A program made the position numbers and the translations under genes. A DNA stretch of 64,000 nt, from contig NZ_JAMXMC010000005.1 of NCBI RefSeq assembly GCF_024055665.1, positions 248,001-312,000 of the forward strand. The letters are read 5' to 3'. Shown here one piece after another: positions 34,129 through 42,600 of this stretch. The stretch is from Ideonella oryzae (lineage in GTDB: Bacteria; Pseudomonadota; Gammaproteobacteria; Burkholderiales; Burkholderiaceae_C). Each line of letters starts with the position of its first letter. Position 1 is the first letter of the stretch. Below the pieces are notes generated by a model. It ran no database searches. It saw only the letters and a list, made by a program, of their open reading frames with translations, and was not told the DNA's origin.

Positions 34129-35316
34129 ATGAGCTTCGAAATCGCCCTGTCCGGCATCAACGCCGTCAACACCCAACTCGACACCATCAGCAACAACATC
34201 GCCAACACTGGCACCTACGGCTTCAAATCCAGCCGCGCCAACTTCAGCGCGGTGGTGGCCGGCAGCAGCCCCAATGGCGCCGAGATCGGTTCGCTGACCC
34301 AGTTCATCGGCGTGGGTGGCAGCACGCTCAACACCGGCCGTTCGCTGGACGCGGCCATCCAGGGTCGCGGCTTCTTCGCGTTGAAGGACAACGCTGGCGG
34401 CATGAGCTACAGCCGCGTGGGCAACTTCGTGGTGGACAAGACCGGCGTGCTGGTGGACAGCGCTGGCCGCAAGGTGCAGGGCTATGCCCTCACCCCGGGC
34501 AGCGCCACCCGCGGTGCGCTGGGCGACATCAGCGTGCCCAGTGGCCAGATCGCGGCCAAGGCCTCGACCCAGCTGGACTACGTGGCCAACATGTCGGCCG
34601 ACTGGACCACGCCCTCGGTGACCCCCTTCGACAAGACCGACGCCCAGAGCTTCAACAGCTCGATGGTCTCGGTGGCCTACGATTCGCTGGGCAAGCAGCA
34701 CACGCTGACGCAGTACTTCGTCAAGTCGGGCGCCAACCAGGTGAACGTGCATTACACGATGGACGGTGCGGACCTGGGCACCACCACCACGCTGCAGTTC
34801 AGCACCGACGGTGTGCTGACCTCCCCGACGGCGGCGGTCTCGCTGGCGCTGGGCACCCCTGCAGGCGCCAGTGCGCTGACGGTGGGCGTGAACTACACCG
34901 GCACCACGCTCTACGCCGGCGAGGCCACCAACAGCGTCAACAGCGCCGATGGCTATGCCTCGGGCACGCTGACCGGCACCACCATCGCCGAGGACGGTTC
35001 GGTGATCGCCCAGTACAGCAACGGCCAGAAGCAGGCCATCGCCCAACTGGCCCTGGCCACCTTCCCGGACGAGGACGGCCTGACCCCCACCAGCGACACC
35101 AGCTGGGTGGCTTCGCAAGCCTCGGGCACCGCGCTGTACGACGCGCCGGGGGTCGGCATGTCCGGCACGCTGGCCGTGGGCGCGCTGGAGCAGTCGAACG
35201 TGGACATGACCGGCGAGTTGGTCAACCTGATGGCGGCGCAGCGCAACTACCAGGCCAACACCAAGGTCATCTCGTCGGAGAACGAGATGATGCAGGCCCT
35301 GTTCCAAGCCGTCTGA
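34129..35316 (+). CDS. flgE: Flagellar hook protein FlgE
   Basis: A 395-residue hook protein with the N-terminal motif (ALSGINAVNTQLDTISNNIA, then NTGTYGFKSSRANF) and a C-terminal helix (LVNLMAAQRNYQANTKVISS). The central domains (about residues 150-320) are beta-rich and Thr/Ser-rich. It has a clear GAAGGAG ribosome site. Confidence 0.94.
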   Translation: MSFEIALSGINAVNTQLDTISNNIANTGTYGFKSSRANFSAVVAGSSPNGAEIGSLTQFIGVGGSTLNTGRSLDAAIQGRGFFALKDNAGGMSYSRVGNFVVDKTGVLVDSAGRKVQGYALTPGSATRGALGDISVPSGQIAAKASTQLDYVANMSADWTTPSVTPFDKTDAQSFNSSMVSVAYDSLGKQHTLTQYFVKSGANQVNVHYTMDGADLGTTTTLQFSTDGVLTSPTAAVSLALGTPAGASALTVGVNYTGTTLYAGEATNSVNSADGYASGTLTGTTIAEDGSVIAQYSNGQKQAIAQLALATFPDEDGLTPTSDTSWVASQASGTALYDAPGVGMSGTLAVGALEQSNVDMTGELVNLMAAQRNYQANTKVISSENEMMQALFQAV

Positions 35317-35326
35317 GGCCTGACGC

Positions 35327-36055
35327 ATGGACGCCCTGATCTACACCGTGATGAGCGGCGCGGAGCGCGCGCTGCATGCCCAGCAGGTGCACGCCAACAA
35401 CCTGGCCAACCTGGACACGCCGGGCTTCCGGGCCGACCTGGAGCTGGCGGCCAGCCAGGCCGTGAACGGCTACGGCTACGACACGCGCCACCTCAGCGAG
35501 CTCAAGGCCAATGCGGTCTCCACCCGCGAGGGCACGGTGAAATCCACCGGCCGCGAGCTGGACGTGGCCCTGCAGGGCCCGGGCTACCTGGCCGTGGAAG
35601 ACGGCACCGGCGAGGCCTACACCCGTGCCGGCACGCTGCAGGTCGATGCCGATGGCGCTGTCACCGTCAACGGCCGGCCGGTGCTGGGCCAGGGTGGCCC
35701 CATCGTGCTGCCGCCCTACACCCGCCTGGAGATCGGCAGCGACGGCAGCATCTCCGTGCAGCCGGCCGGCGAGACCGACATGCAGACGGTCGACCAGCTC
35801 AAGCTGGTCCAGGCCGATGGCAAGGACCTGACGAAGAACGCGGCCGGACTGGTTGTCACCCGAAGCGGCCAGCCACTGGACGCCGACGACAGCGTGCGCG
35901 TGCGCAGCGGCTTCCTGGAGGGCAGCAACGTTGGTGCGGTCGAGGAGATGGTCGCCACGATGACGATCAACCGCGACTTCGAGATGCAGATGAAGCTCTA
36001 CCAGGCCGCCGACACGATGACCCAGACCGGCAACCGCCTGATCCGCGGCGAGTAA
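35327..36055 (+). CDS. flgF: Flagellar rod protein FlgF
   Basis: A 242-residue rod protein. It has the N-terminal rod motif (YTVMSGAERALHAQQVHANN, then LDTPGFRADLELA) and the usual C-terminal segment (SNVGAVEEMVATMTINRDFE). It lies 10 bp after flgE. Confidence 0.93.
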   Translation: MDALIYTVMSGAERALHAQQVHANNLANLDTPGFRADLELAASQAVNGYGYDTRHLSELKANAVSTREGTVKSTGRELDVALQGPGYLAVEDGTGEAYTRAGTLQVDADGAVTVNGRPVLGQGGPIVLPPYTRLEIGSDGSISVQPAGETDMQTVDQLKLVQADGKDLTKNAAGLVVTRSGQPLDADDSVRVRSGFLEGSNVGAVEEMVATMTINRDFEMQMKLYQAADTMTQTGNRLIRGE

Positions 36056-36088
36056 ACCGCCTTCCCCCTCTTCCGAACGGAGCCCCCC

Positions 36089-36877
36089 ATGAACCCCGCC
36101 CTCTGGATCAGCAAGACCGGTGTCCAGGCCCAGGATGCCAAGCTGCAGACCATCGCCAACAACCTGGCCAACGTGAACACCGTCGGCTTCAAGCGCGACC
36201 GCGTGATGTTCGAGGACCTGTTCTACCAGGTCGAATCCCAGCCCGGCGCGCAGCAGGCTGACGGCACCCAGGCGCCCACCGGTGTGCAGCTGGGCACCGG
36301 CACCCGCGTGGTCGGCACGCAGAAGGTCTTCACCACCGGCAACCTGCAGACCACCGGCCAGAGCCTGGACGTGGCCATCGTCGGCAACGGCTTCCTGCAG
36401 GTGGCCCTGCCCAACGGCGACACCGCCTACACCCGCGCCGGCCAGCTGCAGGTCAACTCCGACGGCAAGCTGGTCAACGCGCAGGGCCTGGCCATCCAGC
36501 CGGAGATCACCATCCCGGCCAATGCCACCGGTGTCAGCATCTCCGAAAGCGGCCTGGTGACCGCCACGGTGGCCGGCGCCACCGCCCCCACCGAGCTGGG
36601 CCAGATCCAGCTGGCCGGCTTCATCAACCCGGCCGGCCTGCTGGCCCGCGGCGAGAACCTGTTCCAGGAGACCGTGGCCAGCGGCACGCCCACCACCGGC
36701 AACCCCGGCAGCGACGCGCTGGGCAAGCTCAAGCAGGGCGCGCTGGAAGGCTCCAACGTGCAGGTGGTCGAAGAGATGGTGGACATGATCGCGGCCCAGC
36801 GCACCTACGAGATGAACACCAAGGTGCTCTCGGCCGCCGACAACATGCTGCAGAACCTGGCGCAGGCCGCACGATGA
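36089..36877 (+). CDS. flgG: Flagellar distal rod protein FlgG
   Basis: A 262-residue distal rod protein. Diagnostic stretches are LWISKTGVQAQDAKLQTIAN, NVNTVGFKRDRVMFEDLFYQ and the C-terminal NVQVVEEMVDMIAAQRTYEM. It spans the P and L rings. It overlaps flgH by 4 bp. Confidence 0.95.
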   Translation: MNPALWISKTGVQAQDAKLQTIANNLANVNTVGFKRDRVMFEDLFYQVESQPGAQQADGTQAPTGVQLGTGTRVVGTQKVFTTGNLQTTGQSLDVAIVGNGFLQVALPNGDTAYTRAGQLQVNSDGKLVNAQGLAIQPEITIPANATGVSISESGLVTATVAGATAPTELGQIQLAGFINPAGLLARGENLFQETVASGTPTTGNPGSDALGKLKQGALEGSNVQVVEEMVDMIAAQRTYEMNTKVLSAADNMLQNLAQAAR

Positions 36878-37572
36878 TGCCGCGCGCCTTCCTGTCCTTC
36901 CCGTCCGTCCCCTCCGGGGCCGGCCTGCTGGGCCTGGCAGCACTGCTGCTGGGCGGCTGCGCCGTGGTCGAGCCACCGCGCCCGCCCGAACTGACCGCCC
37001 CCGATCCCCTGCCCCTGGTGCAGGAAAAGCCGCGCCACGGCAGCGCAGGCGGCGTGTACGTGCCGGACAACGGCTGGTCGCTGACCTCGGACGTGCGCAG
37101 CTTCCACCCGGGCGACGTGCTGACCGTGATGCTGAGCGAAACCACCCAGGCCAGCAAGAAGGCCGACACCAGCTTCGGCAAGAACAGCGATGTGTCGGTG
37201 TCGCCCGCGGTGATCGCTGGCAAGTCGGTCAAGACCGACATCGGCCTGAGCAACAAGACAGACTTCTCCGGCACCGCCGCCAGCACCCAGCAGAACACGC
37301 TGCAGGGCGCCATCACCGTGGTCGTGCACGAGGTGCTGCCCAACGGCCTGCTGCGGGTGCAGGGCGAGAAGAGCCTGTACCTGAACCAGGGCGAGGAGAT
37401 GATCCGCCTGGCCGGCTATGTGCGCGCCGCCGATGTGACGCCGGACAACCGCGTCTCGTCGCAGCGCCTGGCCAATGCCCGCATCGCCTACGCCGGCAGC
37501 GGCGCCCTCGCCGAGGCCAACAACGCCGGCTGGCTGACCCGCTTCTTCGCCAGCCCCTGGATGCCGTTCTGA
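36874..37572 (+). CDS. flgH: Flagellar L-ring lipoprotein FlgH
   Basis: A 232-residue outer-membrane lipoprotein of the L ring. The signal sequence ends in a lipobox (LLLGGC, cysteine near residue 29). Family motifs are present (YVPDNGWSLTSDVRSFHPGD, then TVMLSETTQASKKADTSFGK, and GEEMIRLAGYVRAADVTPDN). It starts with two ATGs overlapping the flgG stop. Confidence 0.94.
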   Translation: MMPRAFLSFPSVPSGAGLLGLAALLLGGCAVVEPPRPPELTAPDPLPLVQEKPRHGSAGGVYVPDNGWSLTSDVRSFHPGDVLTVMLSETTQASKKADTSFGKNSDVSVSPAVIAGKSVKTDIGLSNKTDFSGTAASTQQNTLQGAITVVVHEVLPNGLLRVQGEKSLYLNQGEEMIRLAGYVRAADVTPDNRVSSQRLANARIAYAGSGALAEANNAGWLTRFFASPWMPF

Positions 37573-37587
37573 CCCCCCCCGCCCCGC

Positions 37588-38760
37588 ATGCGCACCACAG
37601 GCCCCACGATGTCCACCGCCCTTCGCCTCCTGACCCTGCTGGCCGCCCTGGGCGGCACCCTGCCCGCCGCCCAGGCCGTGCCCCGGCCGGCCGCCCCCCC
37701 GGCGGGCGACACGCTGCCGGCCGCCCAGCCGCTGCGCAACCTGGTCAGCATCGAGGGCCAACGCGAGAACCAGCTGCTGGGCTATGGCCTGGTGGTGGGC
37801 CTGAACGGCAGCGGCGACAGCACGCAGGTGAAGTACGCCGGCCAGTCGGTCAACAACATGCTCAAGCAGTTCGGCGTCAAGCTGCCAGACAACGTGGACG
37901 CCAAGTCCAAGAACGTGGCCACCGTGATGGTCAGCGCCAGCTTCCCGCCGGGCTACCGCAAGGGCCAGACCATCGACATCACCGTGGCCTCGCTGGGCGA
38001 CGCCAAGAGCCTGCGTGGCGGCATGCTGCTGCTCACCCCGATGCGGGCGGCCAATGGCGAGGTCTATGCGCTGGCCCAGGGCAATGTGGTGGTGGGCGGT
38101 GTCTCGGCCCAGGGCGCCAGCGGCTCCAGCGTGACGATCAACACCCCCACCTCGGGCCGGGTGCCCAATGGCGCCAGCATCGAGCGCGAGATCGAGACCG
38201 ACTTCGACCAGGCCCCCACCGTGCGGCTGAGCCTGCGCCGGCCTCACTTCCAGACCGCAACCAACATCGTCGAGGCCGTCAACCGCCGCTTCGGACCGGT
38301 GGCCACGGCGCGCGACGCCACCAGCGTCGAGGTGCAGGCCCCGGCCGACCCGACCCAGCGCGTGGCCTTCGTCGCCGCGCTGGAAGCGATGCGCGTGGAC
38401 GCCGGCACCTCCACGCCGCGCGTGATCTTCAACTCCCGCACCGGCACCGTCGTCATCACCGAAGGCGTGCGGGTGCGGCCAGCCGCGGTGTCGCACGGCT
38501 CGCTCAAGGTGGTGATCTCCGAGAACCCCCAGGTCAGCCAGCCCGGCCCCTTCAGCCAGGGCCAGACCCAGGTGGTGCCACGTTCTCAGGTCAGCGTGGA
38601 GCAGGGCGGCGGCCGCATGTTCAAGTGGGCCCCGGGTGCCAGCCTGCAGGCCATCATCGACGCGGTCAACGCCACCGGCGCCACGCCCGACGACATCATG
38701 TCCATCCTGCAGGCCCTGGACCAGGCCGGCGCGATCGACGGCACGCTGGAGGTGATCTGA
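37588..38760 (+). CDS. flgI: Flagellar P-ring protein FlgI
   Basis: A 390-residue periplasmic P-ring subunit with a cleavable signal (about residues 8-30, [17 protein letters not shown]) and then [40 protein letters not shown] and the C-terminal [20 protein letters not shown], all diagnostic. ATG 37609 (MSTALRLL) is a possible later start with a better signal-peptide shape. Confidence 0.95.
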   Translation: MRTTGPTMSTALRLLTLLAALGGTLPAAQAVPRPAAPPAGDTLPAAQPLRNLVSIEGQRENQLLGYGLVVGLNGSGDSTQVKYAGQSVNNMLKQFGVKLPDNVDAKSKNVATVMVSASFPPGYRKGQTIDITVASLGDAKSLRGGMLLLTPMRAANGEVYALAQGNVVVGGVSAQGASGSSVTINTPTSGRVPNGASIEREIETDFDQAPTVRLSLRRPHFQTATNIVEAVNRRFGPVATARDATSVEVQAPADPTQRVAFVAALEAMRVDAGTSTPRVIFNSRTGTVVITEGVRVRPAAVSHGSLKVVISENPQVSQPGPFSQGQTQVVPRSQVSVEQGGGRMFKWAPGASLQAIIDAVNATGATPDDIMSILQALDQAGAIDGTLEVI

Positions 38761-38762
38761 CC

Positions 38763-39134
38763 ATGACGGACCCCACCCTCGGCACCCCCGCGGCCGCCGC
38801 CGGCCCCGCCGATCCGCTGGGCCTGGGCAGCATCCGGCCTGCGCTGGACAGCCAGGCCGCCACCGAGCAGGCCGCCCGCAAGGCGGCCCAGCAGTTCGAG
38901 AGCCACTTCATCGCCCAGATGCTGCACGACATGCGCCGCAGCAGCCAGGCCCTGTCCGACCCGGATGGCAACCGGCACAGCCAGGGACAGGAGATGCTGG
39001 ATCTGGCCGACACGATGGTGGCCGACCAACTGGCCACGCAGGGCGCGTTCGGGATTGCCGACCTGCTGTTGCGCCAGGTGCTGCCGCAGGCGCCGGGCAC
39101 CCCCACCGCACCGCCCCCGGCCCAACCGGCTTAA
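38763..39134 (+). CDS. flgJ: Rod-cap protein FlgJ, N-terminal domain only
   Basis: A 123-residue protein holding only the rod-binding domain of FlgJ (AARKAAQQFESHFIAQMLHD, then MLDLADTMVADQLATQGAFG IADLLL split over a turn). Enterobacterial FlgJ has about 310 residues with a muramidase half; here that half is a separate gene at 31216. It scaffolds rod assembly. The first block of the flgK promoter element overlaps its stop codon. Confidence 0.9.
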   Translation: MTDPTLGTPAAAAGPADPLGLGSIRPALDSQAATEQAARKAAQQFESHFIAQMLHDMRRSSQALSDPDGNRHSQGQEMLDLADTMVADQLATQGAFGIADLLLRQVLPQAPGTPTAPPPAQPA

Positions 39135-39156
39135 GTGCCCGGCCCCGCCGGTCGCC
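39131..39156 (+). promoter_or_regulatory. Late flagellar promoter element, flgK operon
   Basis: TTAAG (39131-39135, overlapping the flgJ stop), 13 bp, then CGGTCGCC (39149-39156), ending 45 bp before the flgK ATG. It separates late flgK-flgL from the earlier flgB-J genes. Confidence 0.65.
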
Positions 39157-39200
39157 CTTCCCTGTTGAGCCCTTCCAGAAACGACACCGACGCCCCACCG

Positions 39201-40580
39201 ATGACCCTCCTGACGAATGCCCTCTCCGGTGCCGTGGCGGCGCAGACCGCGCTGAACACCACCAGCCAGAACATCGCCAACGTGATGACCGAGGGCTACA
39301 CCCGCCAGGGCGTGATGCTGCGCTCGGTGCAGCCTTCGCGCAGCGGCAGCACGGCCGCAGGCGACGGCGTGGCCGTGCCCTCGCTGTTCCGCTTCAGCGA
39401 CAGCTACAAGAACCTGCAGCTCTGGCAGTCCAACTCGACGCTGGGCCAGACCAGCGTGGCCCAGCCCTACCTGACCCAGCTGGAGCAGGTGATGGGCGAC
39501 GACACGGCCAGCATCGCCGACGGACTCGACAAGTTCTTCAATGCGCTCAACGCAGCCAGCGTGGAGCCCACCTCCAGCCCGCTGCGCGACAGCGTGATCA
39601 ATGCCGCCGACGCCCTGGCCCAGCGCTTCAACAGCCTGCGCCAGACGCTGTCGAGCCAGCAGCAGGCCTTGTCCCAGCAACGCAAGGACCTGGTGTCGCA
39701 GACCAACACCTACGCCGCCGACATCGCCAACCTGAACCAGCGCATCGCCGAGGCACAGGCCACCGGCGTCAACGCCTCGGGCTTGGTCGACGAGCGCGAC
39801 CAGAAGATCGACAAGCTGGCCTCGCTGGTGGGCGTGCAGGTCGTGACCCAGCCCGACGGCAGCGCCAACGTGTCGCTCAAGGGCGGTCAGCCCCTGGTGG
39901 TCGGCCACCAAGCTTCCACGTTGGCGGTCACCACGCTGGCCGATGGAAGCCAGCAGATGTCACTGACCTTCGCCAGCGAGACCTTTGCGCTCGGCAGCAC
40001 GCCCCTGGACGGGCAGCTGGGCGGCCTGGACACGGTGGAGCAGACCCAGCTCAAGCCCATGGTGCAGTCGCTGCAGGACATGGCCAGCGGCCTGGCCACG
40101 GGCGTCAACGGCGTGCTGAGCGCCGGCTACGCGATGGACGGCAGCGCAGGCCGGCCGCTGTTCGTCATCGACACCACCAGCGCCTCGTCGCTGCTGACCA
40201 TCGACCACAGCCTGAAGGCCGCCGACCTGGGCTTCTCCGGCAGCGCCACCGAGCCCGGCAACAGCGACCAGTTGCAGGCCCTGATCGCGCTGAAGTCGCA
40301 GCCGGTCAGCATCACCGGCCTGGGCAATGTGCTGCTGGGCGACGTCTACACCCAGCTGGTCGGCAAGCTCGGCATGGCCAGCCAGGCCAACCAGACCGCC
40401 ATGACCACCGCGCAGACCGTGCGCGACCAGGCCGATGCCAACTGGAAGTCCACCAGCGGCGTGAACGAGGACGAGGAAGCGGTGAACCTGATGCAGTACC
40501 AGCAGATGTACAACGCCAACATGAAGGTCATCACGGTGGCCAACGAACTGTTCGACGCCATGCTGCAGATGGTGGGCTGA
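39201..40580 (+). CDS. flgK: Hook-filament junction protein FlgK
   Basis: A 459-residue hook-associated protein 1. The N-terminal pattern (TNALSGAVAAQTALNTTSQN, then VMTEGYTRQGVML) and the C-terminus (NLMQYQQMYNANMKVITVAN) are complete. At 459 residues it is shorter than the ~550 of enterobacterial FlgK, mainly in the middle. It is exported with FlgN as chaperone and has its own late-type promoter element. Confidence 0.94.
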   Translation: MTLLTNALSGAVAAQTALNTTSQNIANVMTEGYTRQGVMLRSVQPSRSGSTAAGDGVAVPSLFRFSDSYKNLQLWQSNSTLGQTSVAQPYLTQLEQVMGDDTASIADGLDKFFNALNAASVEPTSSPLRDSVINAADALAQRFNSLRQTLSSQQQALSQQRKDLVSQTNTYAADIANLNQRIAEAQATGVNASGLVDERDQKIDKLASLVGVQVVTQPDGSANVSLKGGQPLVVGHQASTLAVTTLADGSQQMSLTFASETFALGSTPLDGQLGGLDTVEQTQLKPMVQSLQDMASGLATGVNGVLSAGYAMDGSAGRPLFVIDTTSASSLLTIDHSLKAADLGFSGSATEPGNSDQLQALIALKSQPVSITGLGNVLLGDVYTQLVGKLGMASQANQTAMTTAQTVRDQADANWKSTSGVNEDEEAVNLMQYQQMYNANMKVITVANELFDAMLQMVG

Positions 40581-40594
40581 GCCAGGAGACGACC

Positions 40595-41506
40595 ATGCGC
40601 ATTGCCAGCACCCAGTACCACACCACCATGAGCACCGCGCTGCAGCGCGCCCAGGCCCACCTGGAGCAGACGATGGAGCAGATGTCCACCGGCGCGCGCA
40701 TCCAGAAGCCCTCGGACGACCCGGTGACCAGCGTGCGCCTGTCGCGCCTGACGCGCGAAGATGCCGCCACCACCCAGTACCGCGACAACATCGCCGCGCT
40801 CAAGACCCGGCTGAGCAACAACGAGGCGCTGCTCGACGGCATGAACACCGACATGCAGGAAGTGCGCGACCTGCTGGTGTGGGCCCCCAACGGCAGCAAC
40901 ACCGCCGAGGACGTGGCCGCGATGGCCAGCTCGTTGACCACGCTGCGCGACAGCCTGCTCGACACCAGCAACAGCAAGGACCAGGAGGGCCGCTACCTGT
41001 TCTCGGGCACCGCGTCCACCACCCCCACCGTGAGCTACAACGCCGCCGCGCCGCTGGGCGCGCGCTACAGCTACACCGGCAACGGCCAGACGCAGCAGGT
41101 GGTGGTGGGCAACGGCGTGACCCAGGCCGCCAACGTGGCCCTGCCCGAGGTTGCCCCGCTGCTCAACCAGCTCGACCAGATGATCGCCACCCTGGGCACG
41201 GCGGGCGTGAACGTCAACGACAGCGCCGTGCAGGCCCAGCTGGCCGCCGGCCTGGGGCAGCTGGATGCGACCATGGGCTCGGTGACCGCCCGCATCTCCA
41301 AGCTGGGCGGCGCGCAGAACATGCTGGAGACCCTGGACACCGGCCACGCCAACGTCAGCCTGTCGAACCAGCAGGCCGCGCTGACGCTGGGCCAGCTCGA
41401 CTACAACCAGGCCGCCGTGCTGCTCAACGGCTACACCACCGCGGTGCAGGCCACGCAGAAAGCCTACGCCAAGGTCAGCACACTGTCGCTTTTCAACGCC
41501 TTGTGA
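40595..41506 (+). CDS. flgL: Hook-filament junction protein FlgL
   Basis: A 303-residue hook-associated protein 3 with flagellin-like ends (MSTALQRAQAHLEQTMEQMS, TGARIQKPSDDPVTSVRLSR, and the C-terminal NQAAVLLNGYTTAVQATQKA). It lies 14 bp after flgK and completes the hook-filament junction. Confidence 0.93.
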   Translation: MRIASTQYHTTMSTALQRAQAHLEQTMEQMSTGARIQKPSDDPVTSVRLSRLTREDAATTQYRDNIAALKTRLSNNEALLDGMNTDMQEVRDLLVWAPNGSNTAEDVAAMASSLTTLRDSLLDTSNSKDQEGRYLFSGTASTTPTVSYNAAAPLGARYSYTGNGQTQQVVVGNGVTQAANVALPEVAPLLNQLDQMIATLGTAGVNVNDSAVQAQLAAGLGQLDATMGSVTARISKLGGAQNMLETLDTGHANVSLSNQQAALTLGQLDYNQAAVLLNGYTTAVQATQKAYAKVSTLSLFNAL

Positions 41507-41533
41507 TCGGCGGTGCACGGCACACTGGGCGAC

Positions 41534-42571
41534 ATGCAGATCCGTTCGCTGGACCCTTCGCTGGCCCGGACCGCCGCCCCGGCGGGCACCGCCACGCAGC
41601 GCAGCAGCGCCACGCCCCTGACCGGGACGGTTCGGCCCACCGTGGTCTCCGCCGCGGCGCCGGGAGAGTCCCCCCTGCCCGGCCCCGGTGTGGCCCGCTG
41701 GGCCGCCGGCTGGCAGCGCCAGGTGGGCGGCGCCCAGCAGAGCCTGGACTACCTGGGCGCGCTGGGCCGCAACCTGGGTGAGCTCAAGACCGGGCTGAGC
41801 CGCACGCTGGCCCTGGGCACCGGCGCCCCCGCCTCGCTGCGCCAGCAGCGCGACGCCGTGGCCGCGCTGTGGGAGCAGCGCCGCCAGGCCACCGCCGGCA
41901 CGCTGGACAGCCAGGGCGAATGGACGGCCGATGGCGGCGCCCGCCGCAATGTGCAGATCAAGGGCCTGGACCAGACCAGCCTGCAAAGCCCGGAGCGAGA
42001 GGCGCTGAGCTTTTCGGTGCCGGGCACGCGCCAGCCACTGACCTTGCTGCTGGGGGGCAGCCGCTCGCCCGCCGAGGCCCTGCGGGCCCTGGACGACGCC
42101 CTGGCCCCTGCCGGGCTGCAGGCCCGGCAGGACGAGGACGGCACCGTCTGGTTCTCGGTGGCCGAGGACCAATGGCCCGCGCTGCGCGACGGGTTGACGG
42201 TGCGCGGCGGCGGCCAGCGCTTCCCGGCCGGCCAGCCTGCGCGGCCCCGCATGGAAGCCCAGCCCGACGTGCTGCAGGCCCGCAGCTGGGGTCTGGAGAG
42301 CACGGCCGACCAGCGCGCAACGCTGCAGGCCGTCGTGCGGGCCCAGGACTGGGTACGGCGCCAGTCGGACACGCTGCGCCAGCGCCTGGCAGAGTGGGAG
42401 GACGCGCTGCCCCCGGCCGCCACCACCGAGGCGCCCGAGGCCCTGGCACAGGCCGAGCAGACCGCCCGGCAGCTGGGCGAGGCCGCCGGTTTCGGCGCCT
42501 GGGCCACACTGTTGCCGGCCCTGGGCACGCTGCGCCGCGAGCGCGTCGAGGCGGTGCTGGCCCCGCGCTGA
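41534..42571 (+). CDS. Unrecognised protein at the end of the flgKL operon (LafW position)
   Basis: A 345-residue protein (ATG 41534; a GTG at 41513 would add seven residues) that I cannot assign. The first ~60 residues are Ala/Pro/Thr-rich and look disordered. Two helical stretches are predicted (about 65-115, QQSLDYLGALGRNLGELKTG; and about 255-345, rich in Arg, Glu and Ala) around a central beta-rich part (QPLTLLLGGSRSPAEALRAL, then LQARQDEDGTVWFSVAEDQW). There is no signal peptide or membrane helix. It follows flgL by 27 bp on the same strand; in E. coli Flag-2 the gene after lfgL is lafW, annotated as hook-associated. A filament- or hook-linked export substrate is possible. Confidence 0.5.
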   Translation: MQIRSLDPSLARTAAPAGTATQRSSATPLTGTVRPTVVSAAAPGESPLPGPGVARWAAGWQRQVGGAQQSLDYLGALGRNLGELKTGLSRTLALGTGAPASLRQQRDAVAALWEQRRQATAGTLDSQGEWTADGGARRNVQIKGLDQTSLQSPEREALSFSVPGTRQPLTLLLGGSRSPAEALRALDDALAPAGLQARQDEDGTVWFSVAEDQWPALRDGLTVRGGGQRFPAGQPARPRMEAQPDVLQARSWGLESTADQRATLQAVVRAQDWVRRQSDTLRQRLAEWEDALPPAATTEAPEALAQAEQTARQLGEAAGFGAWATLLPALGTLRRERVEAVLAPR

Positions 42572-42600
42572 GGCCGAGGACGGCGCTGCGCGCCGCCCGC

